The position numbers and the translations under genes are program-made. The notes under the pieces are model-generated. The model searched no databases and was not told the DNA's origin. It saw nothing but the letters and a program-made list of their open reading frames with translations. A stretch of 64,000 nucleotides of DNA from CAVUCH01 sp963739995 (GTDB lineage Bacteria > Acidobacteriota > Vicinamibacteria > Vicinamibacterales > JAENWD01), in the NCBI GenBank assembly GCA_963739995.1, contig CAVUCH010000007.1, positions 59,363-123,362 on the forward strand. Reading direction: 5' to 3'. This document shows positions 1-7,893 of this stretch, one piece after another; within the stretch, counting starts at the first letter, position 1; every line of letters starts with the position of its first letter.

Positions 1-485
1 AGCGCGCGCTGCTCGGTACGCGCCAGGTCCGTGTACCGCGCGATCTCCCCGGTCATGCCGCTCATCTCGGTGAAGATCAGGTCGGACGCCATGAGGCGCT
101 GCTCCTGACCGATGTACGTCCGTGCCCGGGCATCCAGACGTGAGTGCTGGCCGACCAGTTCCGCCGCACGTGCGGCAGCCGTCCGGGCGCCCTCGGCGGT
201 GGCCGCCGCGACCAGGCCGCCGAGGGTGCGTTCGAGTGTTGCACGCGTGTCGACCAGCTTCCCCATCCAGTAGTCGGCCCCCTGGCCGGCGGCCACGTAC
301 GATTGCTGCGCGGTACGAAGGCGTTCGACCAGCAGGGCCGCCTCGTGAGCCTGGCTTTCGAACACGCGTTCGGCACTGCGCTCGGCCACGACCCTGTCCT
401 CGAGCGCGACGAGCAGGTGCGCGCCCGCGGCTGCTGAGGCTACGGCCAGCAGGAACACGGTCACACGGACGGCGTGATGGCTCAT
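1..485 (-). CDS. Membrane-anchored sensor-like protein, partial (C-terminus beyond window)
   Basis: Only the first 161 residues lie in the window. The protein opens with a hydrophobic segment at about residues 6-27 (VTVFLLAVASAAAGAHLLVA). A long charged helical region rich in Ala, Glu and Arg follows, with many possible coiled-coil heptads, as in the extracytoplasmic four-helix-bundle input domain of chemoreceptors and sensor kinases. No output domain is visible because the gene runs off the left edge. It starts 7 bp after the stop of the flippase-like gene on the same strand, so the two are probably cotranscribed. The sensor role is an inference from architecture only; a secreted coiled-coil protein is the main alternative. 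Confidence 0.6.
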   Translation of the reverse strand, partial: MSHHAVRVTVFLLAVASAAAGAHLLVALEDRVVAERSAERVFESQAHEAALLVERLRTAQQSYVAAGQGADYWMGKLVDTRATLERTLGGLVAAATAEGARTAAARAAELVGQHSRLDARARTYIGQEQRLMASDLIFTEMSGMTGEIARYTDLARTEQRA

Positions 486-492
486 GGATGCC

Positions 493-1545
493 TCAGCTCG
501 GGCTCCGCGACGCGGCTGTCGAACCCGGCCGCCCCGAGCGCTGCAGCGCGTAGACGACGCCTCCCGGAAGGCTCGCCGTGAACGTCACGGCAAGGTACAG
601 CAGCGCCAGCGACACCGACACCTCGATGGGGGCGCCCAGCCGGCCAAAGAAGAAGATGTAGAGGGCTTCGCGGACGCCGAGGCCGTTGACGCTGACGGGG
701 ATCATGCTCGCGAGGGAGATGAGCGGCACGAACACCGCGATGGAGGCGAACGGGAACTGCAGATGAAGCGCGCGCGTGTTGAAGAATACCACGGCAATAA
801 CGACGGCCTGGAACACGAATGACAGCAGCACGGTGACGGCGATGACCCCCGGGCGCGCCCGGTAGGCGGACACGGCGTCGTACAGCGGCGCGGTGCGGTG
901 GCGCATGCGCGACAGCGGTGTCGCGGCGATGACCCGGTCCGCGAGCCCGTACACTCCACGCGTGACCAGCGCCGCGTTCGCGGCGATGAACCCGCAGAAC
1001 AGCACCACCGTGAGGGTCGACAGCGTCACGCCCATGATGTCGACGGCCGGCGCCCGCCAGCTCGCGACGAGCGCAATCGACAGCAGCGCAAACAGCCCGA
1101 GATTCCGTTCCATGAACACGGAGGTCGTGGCGCGCACCGGCGCGCCCGTCTCGCGCGCCAGGAGCACGGCCTTCACGGCATCGCCGCCCACCATGGTCGG
1201 CAGGAACAGATTGAAGAACATGCCGATGAAGTAGAACGCGAGCAGCCGCGTGTAGCGCACCGCACCCAGGCCGACCGGCGCGAGCAGCAGACGCCACTTC
1301 CACGTGGAGAGCGCCTGCCCGGCGGCATACAGGAGGACACCGGCCGCCACGTACTCCAGGCGCACGGCGGTCAGCCTGGAGAGCATCGCCCGCACGTCGG
1401 TCCAGTAGAAGACCAGCGCATAGAGCAGCAGCGTGACGATCGGCTTGAGCCACCGCCCGGCGCCGCGGGGCTGTGCGGGCACCTGCCACTCCGCGCCGGG
1501 TTCGGGCGCCGAACTCCCGGGCGGCGGAGCCGGGGCAGTTGCCAT
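493..1545 (-). CDS. Lysylphosphatidylglycerol synthase TM-region / flippase-like membrane protein (UPF0104 family)
   Basis: A 350-residue polytopic membrane protein with about eight hydrophobic segments. It matches the pattern of the LPG_synthase_TM/UPF0104 family, including a motif close to FFNLFLPTMVGGDAVKAVLL at about residues 115-135 and PVSVNGLGVREALYIFFFG near residue 290. Family members are integral inner-membrane proteins that flip or help synthesise lipids. No MprF synthase domain is attached, so aminoacylation of lipids is not implied. An in-frame GTG at 1554 exists, but a TATAGT hexamer at 1553-1558 overlaps it, so the ATG at 1545 is preferred. The N-terminus is Pro/Ala-rich and cytoplasmic. 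Substrate unknown. Confidence 0.82.
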   Translation of the reverse strand: MATAPAPPPGSSAPEPGAEWQVPAQPRGAGRWLKPIVTLLLYALVFYWTDVRAMLSRLTAVRLEYVAAGVLLYAAGQALSTWKWRLLLAPVGLGAVRYTRLLAFYFIGMFFNLFLPTMVGGDAVKAVLLARETGAPVRATTSVFMERNLGLFALLSIALVASWRAPAVDIMGVTLSTLTVVLFCGFIAANAALVTRGVYGLADRVIAATPLSRMRHRTAPLYDAVSAYRARPGVIAVTVLLSFVFQAVVIAVVFFNTRALHLQFPFASIAVFVPLISLASMIPVSVNGLGVREALYIFFFGRLGAPIEVSVSLALLYLAVTFTASLPGGVVYALQRSGRPGSTAASRSPS

Positions 1546-1558
1546 CCGGGGCACTATA
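1546..1558 (-). promoter_or_regulatory. Predicted -10 box TATAGT, leaderless start
   Basis: On the minus strand TATAGT (1558-1553) is followed by 7 nt and then the ATG at 1545. Transcription would begin at or next to the start codon. The -35 region is weak. Confidence 0.5.
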
Positions 1559-1604
1559 GCCGCAATCCTTCAGGCCGAACGAAGCGGTCTAGCGAGCGGT
1601 GGAG

Positions 1605-1626
1605 GGTTGACGGTGAGCGGTCAACC
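1605..1626 (-). terminator. Hairpin downstream of ccdA
   Basis: A perfect 7-bp inverted repeat (GGTTGAC, 8-nt loop, GTCAACC) lies 11 bp beyond the ccdA stop. No U-tract follows, so it is at best a weak or Rho-assisted terminator or an mRNA 3'-end stabiliser. Confidence 0.4.
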
Positions 1627-1637
1627 ATTTCGGCAGC

Positions 1638-2390
1638 TTAGAACGTGGGCAGGTACGGTTGCAGCACGCGCGCGATGGCGGTGAAGCGGTCGGTGAAGAT
1701 CAACACGCCAATCGTGACGAGCAGGCCGCCCGAGACGAGCTCGATAGCGTGGTAGTACCGCCGGATCTTCGCGAAAGCGGTGAAGAAGGAGTTGATGGCG
1801 AGCCCGGTGATCAGAAACGGAATGCCCAGTCCGGCCGAGTAGACGGCCAGGAGTTGCACACCCTGGCCAATCGTCTCCTGTGCCGCGGCGACTGCGAGGA
1901 TCCCCGCGAGGATCGGCCCGATGCACGGTGTCCAGCCGAAGGCGAACGCGATGCCGACCAGGATGGCGCCGATCGGACCCGCCGGCTTGCGGGCCACCTG
2001 CACGCGCTTCTCGCTGTACAACCACCCGATTCGCAGCACGCCCATCGTATGCAGGCCGAAGATGATGATCACGACCCCGGCAATCTTCCCGAGGATGCGG
2101 AGCCGTTCCATCACGAACTGCCCGAGCGCGCTGGCGGTGGCGCCAAGCGTCACGAACACGATCGAGAACCCGACGATGAAGCAGAGCGAGGTGAGAATCA
2201 CGCGCCGCCGCGTCGCAGGGGGCGCCGCAACCGCCACGGCCGCGCCCGGGGCGGCCGTGCCCTGCAGGTCGTCGAGCGTCACCCCGGAGATGAACGACAG
2301 GTACCCGGGAATGAGCGGCAGCACGCAGGGTGAGATGAACGACAGCACGCCGGCGGCGAACGCGGCGAGAATGGATACGTTCTCAACCAT
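1638..2390 (-). CDS. ccdA: CcdA/DsbD-type thiol:disulfide transmembrane protein
   Basis: A 250-residue protein with six or seven membrane segments. It carries the two family cysteines: FISPCVLPLIPGYLSFISG at about residues 18-36 and FGWTPCIGPILAGIL at about 155-169. CcdA moves reducing equivalents from cytoplasmic thioredoxin to periplasmic thioredoxin-like partners for cytochrome c maturation or envelope disulfide reduction. There is no fused periplasmic DsbD alpha or gamma domain, so a separate partner such as ResA/CcmG must lie elsewhere. The gene starts 12 bp after the nuoG stop, which suggests cotranscription. That pairing may link respiratory-chain assembly with cytochrome maturation (inference). 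Confidence 0.9.
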   Translation of the reverse strand: MVENVSILAAFAAGVLSFISPCVLPLIPGYLSFISGVTLDDLQGTAAPGAAVAVAAPPATRRRVILTSLCFIVGFSIVFVTLGATASALGQFVMERLRILGKIAGVVIIIFGLHTMGVLRIGWLYSEKRVQVARKPAGPIGAILVGIAFAFGWTPCIGPILAGILAVAAAQETIGQGVQLLAVYSAGLGIPFLITGLAINSFFTAFAKIRRYYHAIELVSGGLLVTIGVLIFTDRFTAIARVLQPYLPTF

Positions 2391-2402
2391 TGCTGCTGGG
2401 GC

Positions 2403-4196
2403 CTACTCGCCCGGCCGCCGCTCGAGCTCCTCGACGGGCCGGAGCGGGATGACGTTCGGCCTCGATCCGGGCAGCGGCATCCACTCGAACTTGACCGGCG
2501 GCACGTCCTGGAACATGAAATCCCACTTCCAGCGCTCTGAGGGGTTCGACGCCTGCAGCCAGTTGCGGGCGCTGACCGGGCGTGAGAACTGGATGTCTGC
2601 GATGCCTGCATACGCCGGGTTGCCGGCGAGCGCTTCCGCAAGCGCAAGACGCAGTTCCGCGACGGTCGTGAACGGCACCGTCTGTCCGGTCGCTTTCGCC
2701 ACCGCCAGGAATATGTCGCGGTCGTCGCGCGCATCCCCCGGTGGATCGAACACCTTCGCGGCGCCTTGGACGCGGCCCTGGTCGTTCGTGTAGGTCGATT
2801 CTTTCTCGACCCACGCGGCGCCGGGCAGCACGATGTCGGCCGCCCGCCCGATCTCGGTCAGCAGCACGCCCTGATACACGAGCAGCTTGAGCTTGCCCGA
2901 TCGGCGCGCCGCCGCAATCCAGGAGACATCCCCCAGCGATCCGGCGGGGCCCGCATCGAATACGTACAACGCCGGGACGCGGCCGGCTTCGACTTCGGCG
3001 CGAAGCGCCGAAATATCGGGCGCCCCCGTGTTGCCGGCACCGGTCGGCAGGCCGAGATCGTGCGCGCCGTTCACGTTTGGCGCGTCCACGGGCGGCACCC
3101 GGAACTTCGTGCCCGGTGGCTGCTGCTTCTCGCTGTACGGCCACGTGAGCGCAATCGCGCTGGCCAGACGCTGCATCACGAACAATTCCTCGTTCGACGC
3201 GTGCGCCGAGGCCAGGAAAATGAAGCCGTTCGACGCGTGCGCGGCGGCCGCGGTGCCAAGTGCGGAGAGCGCCGCATCCCACGTCGATGGCGCTTGCGTG
3301 CCGTCGGCGGCGCGAACGAGCGGCTTGCGCAGCCGGTCTTCGCTTTCAATCCAGTGGTACTGGAACCGTCCGATGTCGCACATCCAGTACCCGTTGACGT
3401 CGTGGTTGAGGCGCGGTGTCATGCGCACGAGCCGCGCGCCCTTCGCCCACTCCGGCTTCGCCTTGATCCAGGCTGTCGTGTTGCAGCCCTTCGAGCAGAG
3501 CGTGCAGATGGTGTCGACCGCGTCGGGGTTGTCCCACGGGCGTGACTTGAACCGGTAATCGCGCGTCGTGATTGCACCAACGGGGCACACGTCCATCAGG
3601 TTTCCGGAGAGGAGCGAATGGATCCCTTCCTCCTGGAACGTGGCGATCTCGCTGCCGCCGCCGCGATCGACGATGCTGATCTGCGCGTCGGTGTCGATCT
3701 CCTTCATGAACCGCACGCAGCGGGTGCACAGGATGCACCGGTTGCGGTTCAGCATCAGCGTGGGGCCGAAATCCACGTCCGCCTTGACGCCCTCGCCGTC
3801 GAACACCCGGCGCGGAAACTCCATCCGGCTCGCGTCTGGCCCGAAGCTGTACCAGAAATCCTGTAGCGGGCACTCCCCGCCCTTGTCGCACACGGGGCAG
3901 TCGAGCGGGTGGTTGATGAGCAGGAACTCGAACACGCCCGCGCGTGCCTCGATGACGTCCGGCGTCTGCGTCATCACGCTCATGCCGTCGGTGCAGATCG
4001 TAGAGCACGCCGTCTGCAGCTTGGGCATCTTCTCGATCTTCACGATGCAGACGCGGCACGAGCCATCGACTCCAAGCGCAGGGTGGTAACAGTAATAAGG
4101 AACGGAGAACCCGTTCTCGATGGCCGCCTGCAGCACCGTCCTGCCTTTTTCGACGGTGACCTGCTGGCCATCGATGGACAGCGTCACGGTTTCCAT
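2403..4196 (-). CDS. nuoG: NADH-quinone oxidoreductase subunit G-like iron-sulfur protein
   Basis: 597 residues. An N-terminal [2Fe-2S] ferredoxin domain (about 1-80) has cysteines in YYCYHP, SCRVC and QTAC. Next comes the His/Cys [4Fe-4S] motif HPLDCPVCDKGGEC at about 98-111. A ferredoxin-like RCILCTRCVRF...CPVGAI segment spans about 150-205, and the CTLCSKGC motif starts the molybdopterin-oxidoreductase-like domain near 225. This is the NuoG layout of complex I, carrying electrons from FMN to the quinone arm. It is shorter than the roughly 900-residue E. coli NuoG because the C-terminal domain is reduced. No other nuo gene is adjacent. An NAD-reducing hydrogenase or formate dehydrogenase gamma-type subunit is the alternative. 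Confidence 0.85.
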   Translation of the reverse strand: METVTLSIDGQQVTVEKGRTVLQAAIENGFSVPYYCYHPALGVDGSCRVCIVKIEKMPKLQTACSTICTDGMSVMTQTPDVIEARAGVFEFLLINHPLDCPVCDKGGECPLQDFWYSFGPDASRMEFPRRVFDGEGVKADVDFGPTLMLNRNRCILCTRCVRFMKEIDTDAQISIVDRGGGSEIATFQEEGIHSLLSGNLMDVCPVGAITTRDYRFKSRPWDNPDAVDTICTLCSKGCNTTAWIKAKPEWAKGARLVRMTPRLNHDVNGYWMCDIGRFQYHWIESEDRLRKPLVRAADGTQAPSTWDAALSALGTAAAAHASNGFIFLASAHASNEELFVMQRLASAIALTWPYSEKQQPPGTKFRVPPVDAPNVNGAHDLGLPTGAGNTGAPDISALRAEVEAGRVPALYVFDAGPAGSLGDVSWIAAARRSGKLKLLVYQGVLLTEIGRAADIVLPGAAWVEKESTYTNDQGRVQGAAKVFDPPGDARDDRDIFLAVAKATGQTVPFTTVAELRLALAEALAGNPAYAGIADIQFSRPVSARNWLQASNPSERWKWDFMFQDVPPVKFEWMPLPGSRPNVIPLRPVEELERRPGE

Positions 4197-4211
4197 ACGC
4201 AGCCGATCATA
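4197..4211 (-). promoter_or_regulatory. Predicted -10 box TATGAT for nuoG
   Basis: TATGAT (4211-4206, minus strand) lies 9 nt before the nuoG ATG, giving a leader of only a few nucleotides. No clear -35 hexamer was found. Confidence 0.4.
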
Positions 4212-4347
4212 TCAGGCTCCGCGTGGCGGGCATCCCGGCGCAGAGGTGACGGCGGCGTGAAAGACGCCCGATTCACACGGTCCTTCCCGCGCACGGGAGC
4301 TCGGACAGGGTCATTTCGCGGGCGTCGGCAGGGGAGCTCAGGCGGGC

Positions 4348-4376
4348 TTGACAGGTTGAACGCGGGGGCGTAGCGT
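4348..4376 (+). promoter_or_regulatory. Sigma70-type promoter TTGACA-N17-TAGCGT
   Basis: A perfect -35 hexamer TTGACA at 4348-4353, a 17-bp spacer and TAGCGT at 4371-4376. It lies about 45 bp before the small anchored protein starting at 4424. Confidence 0.55.
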
Positions 4377-4423
4377 CAGCGGTACGCTGGCGGTAGCTTC
4401 ACCTCGCTCCCCAGAGGCCTGTC

Positions 4424-4855
4424 ATGCAAGCCACTCGCGTCCGTCTCCACCTCGGACCCGCCGTCGAATGGGCTGTGGCGGTGGTGTTCCTGCTGTCGAC
4501 CGTCGCCGTTGCTTCGCTCATCGTGCGGGAGTTGCGGACGGCTCCCAATGCCGCGCAGCCCGCCCGAACTGTGGCACCCGCCACGGCTCTGCCGGTGGCG
4601 GTGCCTGAACGCGCTGTGTCCGTGCCCAGCCTGCTGCTGGCAAACGGTCGGCAGATTCGCGTGGGTGACACACTGGCGCACGTGGACGGGATCGCGCCCT
4701 GGCAAACGGCGGCCGGACGACAGGCCGTCGATCGGGGCGCGCTCGGCGAGCGGATCACGCGGTTCTACGAGCACGAGGGAACGTCGTTCGTGGTCGTGTT
4801 CGAGCCCTTCGAGCGAGCCGGCCAGCTCAGGGTCGCCGCGATCTACCTGCCTTGA
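4424..4855 (+). CDS. Small membrane-anchored protein of unknown function
   Basis: 143 residues, not recognised. A short basic N-terminus is followed by one hydrophobic segment at about residues 13-35 (VEWAVAVVFLLSTVAVASLIV). A Pro/Ala linker comes next, then a roughly 85-residue soluble domain beginning near VPSLLLANGRQIRVGDT. The topology predicts a single-pass inner-membrane protein with a periplasmic domain. It is preceded by a good promoter (4348-4376) and an AGAGG-like ribosome site. It stands alone, divergent from nuoG and convergent with the M1 peptidase gene. Coding is supported by an intact frame with a sensible membrane anchor; function unknown. Confidence 0.65.
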   Translation: MQATRVRLHLGPAVEWAVAVVFLLSTVAVASLIVRELRTAPNAAQPARTVAPATALPVAVPERAVSVPSLLLANGRQIRVGDTLAHVDGIAPWQTAAGRQAVDRGALGERITRFYEHEGTSFVVVFEPFERAGQLRVAAIYLP

Positions 4856-4977
4856 CGGCAGGTGGCAGGGTCCGGGTTCCAGGGGCGCTGCCCAGCCGAC
4901 GGGCAGCGGCCCCCTTGTGCGCGGAGTGGACCCGGTCGGTCCGTCGGTGACAGTGACGGAGACCCAGTCGCGGTCGC

Positions 4978-7629
4978 TCAACTCCCTTCCCTCAGCAGCG
5001 CCGCGCGATCGCGGTTCACCACCACGCCCCGCAGCCTGCCGGTGAACGGTACCGGTTGCTCGACCACGCGCTCCGTGACACGCACGAGGGCGTCCTGCAG
5101 CGTCCCGTCGGCGAGCTGCAGGGAGACCGTCAGCGGGACATCGAACAGCCGCCCGTGCTGCTCGACGCGCACGACCGCCACCTGGCCGGGGCCCGACGCG
5201 TCGACGCGCCAGGTCACCGTCACGACAGGCAGGTCCGACCCGTAGATCCATTCCTCGAAAAACCGCGAGAGCGGCTGGCCCGACTCGGCCTCGAAGACCT
5301 CGCGCAATTCGTCCGTGCCTGCCTTCTGGAAGCGGTAGCGGTCATAAAAGCGGCGCAGACCCCGGAAGAACGCGTCGTCACCGACCAGGCGCCGGAGCAT
5401 GTGGAGCACCATGGCGCCCTTGTTGTAGACCAGCGCGCGCAGGATGCGGCCGTCGTTCTTGATGTGACCCAGCCGGTATCCGAGGTAGACCGCGCCCTGG
5501 TCGGAAGTCGACACCGCCCACCGGCTCATCGAACGGATGATTCCGTCGAACACCCCGGAGCCTCTGCGCCGCTCCGCGTAGATGGCGGCGAAGTACTGCG
5601 CGAAGCCCTCGCTCAGCCATTGCTCGTGATAGTTCTTCCACCCGACCGCCTGCCCCCACCACTGGTGGGCGAGCTCGTGGGCGAGGAAGAACTCCGGGTA
5701 GTTGTCGAAGCTCGCGGGGTCGTCGCGCCACGAGAATGGTGACGTCGGCAGCGGCTGGTTGAACGCCGCGAAGTACGCAGGGCTGTGACCGCCGGGGATG
5801 TAGCTTTCGAGCACCGCAAGCGTGAAGCCCGGATACGGCGCGTCCTGCAGGATGGCTGCGTATACGCCGGCAATGTCCTCCGTGCGCCCGAGCAGTTCGC
5901 GCGCGCGTGCGCGCTGCCGCGGGGTGGCATGCGCGCTGAGCGTCAGCTCCCCATAGCGCGCACCGGTGGCGGAGGCAGGAGGGGGTGCGTCGGGCTTCCG
6001 CAGCGCGAGCGTTCGGGTGTCGACCGGAAGCAGGCGTGAAACGACGCACGCGAGGTAGCGAACCGGCTGCGATGCCGCAAACACGAACAGCGCCCGTGGC
6101 TCCCCCGCCGCGTTCTTGATCGCCACGGGCGACCCGCCGGCCCGATCGCCGCTGCACACGGCGCCAAAGGCGGTGGGCACAGTCAGGCGGATGGTTGCCG
6201 TTGCATAGTCGCTCACAGAGGTCTGCGGGTACCAGTAGGCGCGGTTGCTGTACAGCAGGCTGCCCTCAGGCTCCACGATGGGCCGGTCGTCCTGCACGAC
6301 CTGTGGCGCGATCACCTCCTGATCCAGGCTCTGTGGTTCAATCCGTCCCGCATAGCTGACGGTCAGAGTGAACACGGCACCCTGCGCGAGGACGCCGGGG
6401 AGACTCACGACGAGGCTGTCCTGGTTTCGCACGCGAAGGAAGAGCAATGGTCCGCTCTCGGTCGACACCGATCGGACCGTCACCGTGCCGGCGAGCTTCA
6501 GGTTCATCGAGAACACGCCGGTGGCTGCACGAACGCGGACGCGGAGACGCGCGCGCGCGTCCACCCACTGCCGGTCGGGGGTGATCGACGCGTCGACGTT
6601 GTAGTCGAGGATGTCGAACGGCTGGTCGTCGTCCTCGTGGAAGAACGGCCCACGGCTCTGGAGGCGGGCCTTCGACGTGTACACGGACACGTTCCGGCGG
6701 CGGGACCGGTTGAAGAGCGAGATGTCTTCGGGCTCGGTCGCGGACCGCGTGTAGGTGAGGGTGCCGAACCGCCGCGTCCGCACTTCCGCCAGGAAGTCGC
6801 CGCCCGACGGCACGAGCGACCAGAACTCGGGGCTGAGATCCGCCAGGTCCACGCTGAACGCGTTCCCTACGCTCTCCCGGAATATCGTTTCCGCAGTGCG
6901 GAGCTGCCGCGGATCGGGCGCGGCAGGCGCGAGCGCCCCTTCCGAGAAGCGCGCAGCGAATTCACCGGGATTCAACCGCACGAAGGCGGCGTCGAACGGC
7001 GAGCGCAGCGTGGCGCTGCCCGCATAGAGCTTCACCTGCCCGCGCTCCACTTCGGGGGCGGGCGTGAAGATCATCTCGCCGCGGCCGACGATGACGACCG
7101 CCGTGGCCCCCCCGGGCACGTCGGCGGCGAACACGCTGCCGTGCGGCAGCACCAGCTCGAGATCCTCCGCCGTGACGCGCAGGTTCGTGGCCCTGAACCG
7201 GCGTGTGGTGTCGAGCTGCAGGCGGTGCAGGCCGTCGATGAACCCGAGCGTCTTCAGGCTCGTGATGCGCCAGGCGGCGGGTTCTTCGCGCGCGTCCACC
7301 TGCCATGTGCCCACGCGCCCGCGGCGCCCGGTTTCGACGAACGCCTCCAGCACCAATCGCGTCCCGCCGCCGGGCAGCGCCACACGATCGCGTTCCTTGA
7401 CGACGACGCGGGTGACGCCGGGCGCCAGCCATGATTCGGCGAATCGGGCAACCGCGGCTGCGTCGCGATCCGCGGCGAGCAGCAGCGCCAGCGCTTCGGC
7501 GGAGCCTTGTGCAAGCGCGGACTCCAGCTGCGCCACGAGTGCCGCGGCCTTGTCCTGCGGCGGCTGTGCGAGCGCGGGGAGCGCGGTTGCAGGCGTGCCG
7601 AGCACGGCGATCAAGACGAGACGGAGCAC
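4978..7629 (-). CDS. M1 family zinc metallopeptidase, secreted
   Basis: 883 residues with a signal peptide (MLRLVLIAVLGTPATALPALAQ). An N-terminal domain unlike classic M1 comes first, then beta-sandwich and catalytic domains. The zinc site is HELAHQWWGQ followed by the distal Glu in WLSEGFAQYF, that is HEXXH-X18-E, near residue 640. The family aminopeptidase motif GAMEN is absent; the equivalent stretch reads ESYIPGGHSPAYFA, so this is a divergent M1 branch with uncertain exopeptidase specificity. The frame is open to 7878, but that extension crosses a tandem-repeat array and lacks a sensible signal. The GTG at 7629 is chosen because it gives a clean signal peptide and follows a TATCGT hexamer by 7 nt. 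Confidence 0.85.
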   Translation of the reverse strand: MLRLVLIAVLGTPATALPALAQPPQDKAAALVAQLESALAQGSAEALALLLAADRDAAAVARFAESWLAPGVTRVVVKERDRVALPGGGTRLVLEAFVETGRRGRVGTWQVDAREEPAAWRITSLKTLGFIDGLHRLQLDTTRRFRATNLRVTAEDLELVLPHGSVFAADVPGGATAVVIVGRGEMIFTPAPEVERGQVKLYAGSATLRSPFDAAFVRLNPGEFAARFSEGALAPAAPDPRQLRTAETIFRESVGNAFSVDLADLSPEFWSLVPSGGDFLAEVRTRRFGTLTYTRSATEPEDISLFNRSRRRNVSVYTSKARLQSRGPFFHEDDDQPFDILDYNVDASITPDRQWVDARARLRVRVRAATGVFSMNLKLAGTVTVRSVSTESGPLLFLRVRNQDSLVVSLPGVLAQGAVFTLTVSYAGRIEPQSLDQEVIAPQVVQDDRPIVEPEGSLLYSNRAYWYPQTSVSDYATATIRLTVPTAFGAVCSGDRAGGSPVAIKNAAGEPRALFVFAASQPVRYLACVVSRLLPVDTRTLALRKPDAPPPASATGARYGELTLSAHATPRQRARARELLGRTEDIAGVYAAILQDAPYPGFTLAVLESYIPGGHSPAYFAAFNQPLPTSPFSWRDDPASFDNYPEFFLAHELAHQWWGQAVGWKNYHEQWLSEGFAQYFAAIYAERRRGSGVFDGIIRSMSRWAVSTSDQGAVYLGYRLGHIKNDGRILRALVYNKGAMVLHMLRRLVGDDAFFRGLRRFYDRYRFQKAGTDELREVFEAESGQPLSRFFEEWIYGSDLPVVTVTWRVDASGPGQVAVVRVEQHGRLFDVPLTVSLQLADGTLQDALVRVTERVVEQPVPFTGRLRGVVVNRDRAALLREGS

Positions 7630-7642
7630 GAGGACCACGATA
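7630..7642 (-). promoter_or_regulatory. Predicted -10 box TATCGT for the M1 peptidase gene
   Basis: TATCGT (7642-7637, minus strand) lies 7 nt before the GTG at 7629, the same geometry as other leaderless starts in this window. The -35 is poor. Confidence 0.35.
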
Positions 7643-7654
7643 GAGGGCGCGGGC

Positions 7655-7710
7655 GCGAACAGGTGCCCGGGTGCGAACAGGTGCGAAGAGATGCGCGGGT
7701 GCGAAACACG
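7655..7710. repeat. GGGTGCGA-type direct repeats, left arm of an inverted array pair
   Basis: Contains exact GGGTGCGA at 7669-7676 and 7697-7704 among related GTGCGA units. GGGTGCGA is the reverse complement of the TCGCACCC unit of the array at 7828-7875, so the two can pair. Confidence 0.6.
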
Positions 7711-7827
7711 TGCGCGCGACGCCGATGCCAAGCGGTGCAGCGGTGCGGTCAGGGCCGAGACCGCACGACGGCCGCCCGCGCGCTGCCTCCCGCACGGATC
7801 CGGCCTGGTTCGCACGCCCGCACCCCC

Positions 7828-7875
7828 TCGCACCCTCGCACCCGAGCACCCTCGCACGCTAGCACCCTCGCACCC
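7828..7875. repeat. Six tandem 8-bp units (TCGCACCC and variants)
   Basis: Six head-to-tail octamers: TCGCACCC twice, GAGCACCC, TCGCACGC, TAGCACCC, TCGCACCC. They lie just downstream of the phosphatase stop on the minus strand and upstream of the M1 gene. With the inverted units at 7669-7704 they could form a long imperfect stem around about 130 bp. Confidence 0.8.
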
Positions 7876-7893
7876 CACCGCACCTGAGTTCCC

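Noticed and set aside
7630..7878. N-terminal extension of the M1 peptidase
   Set aside because: It would translate the GGGTGCGA/TCGCACCC repeats and hide the signal peptide.
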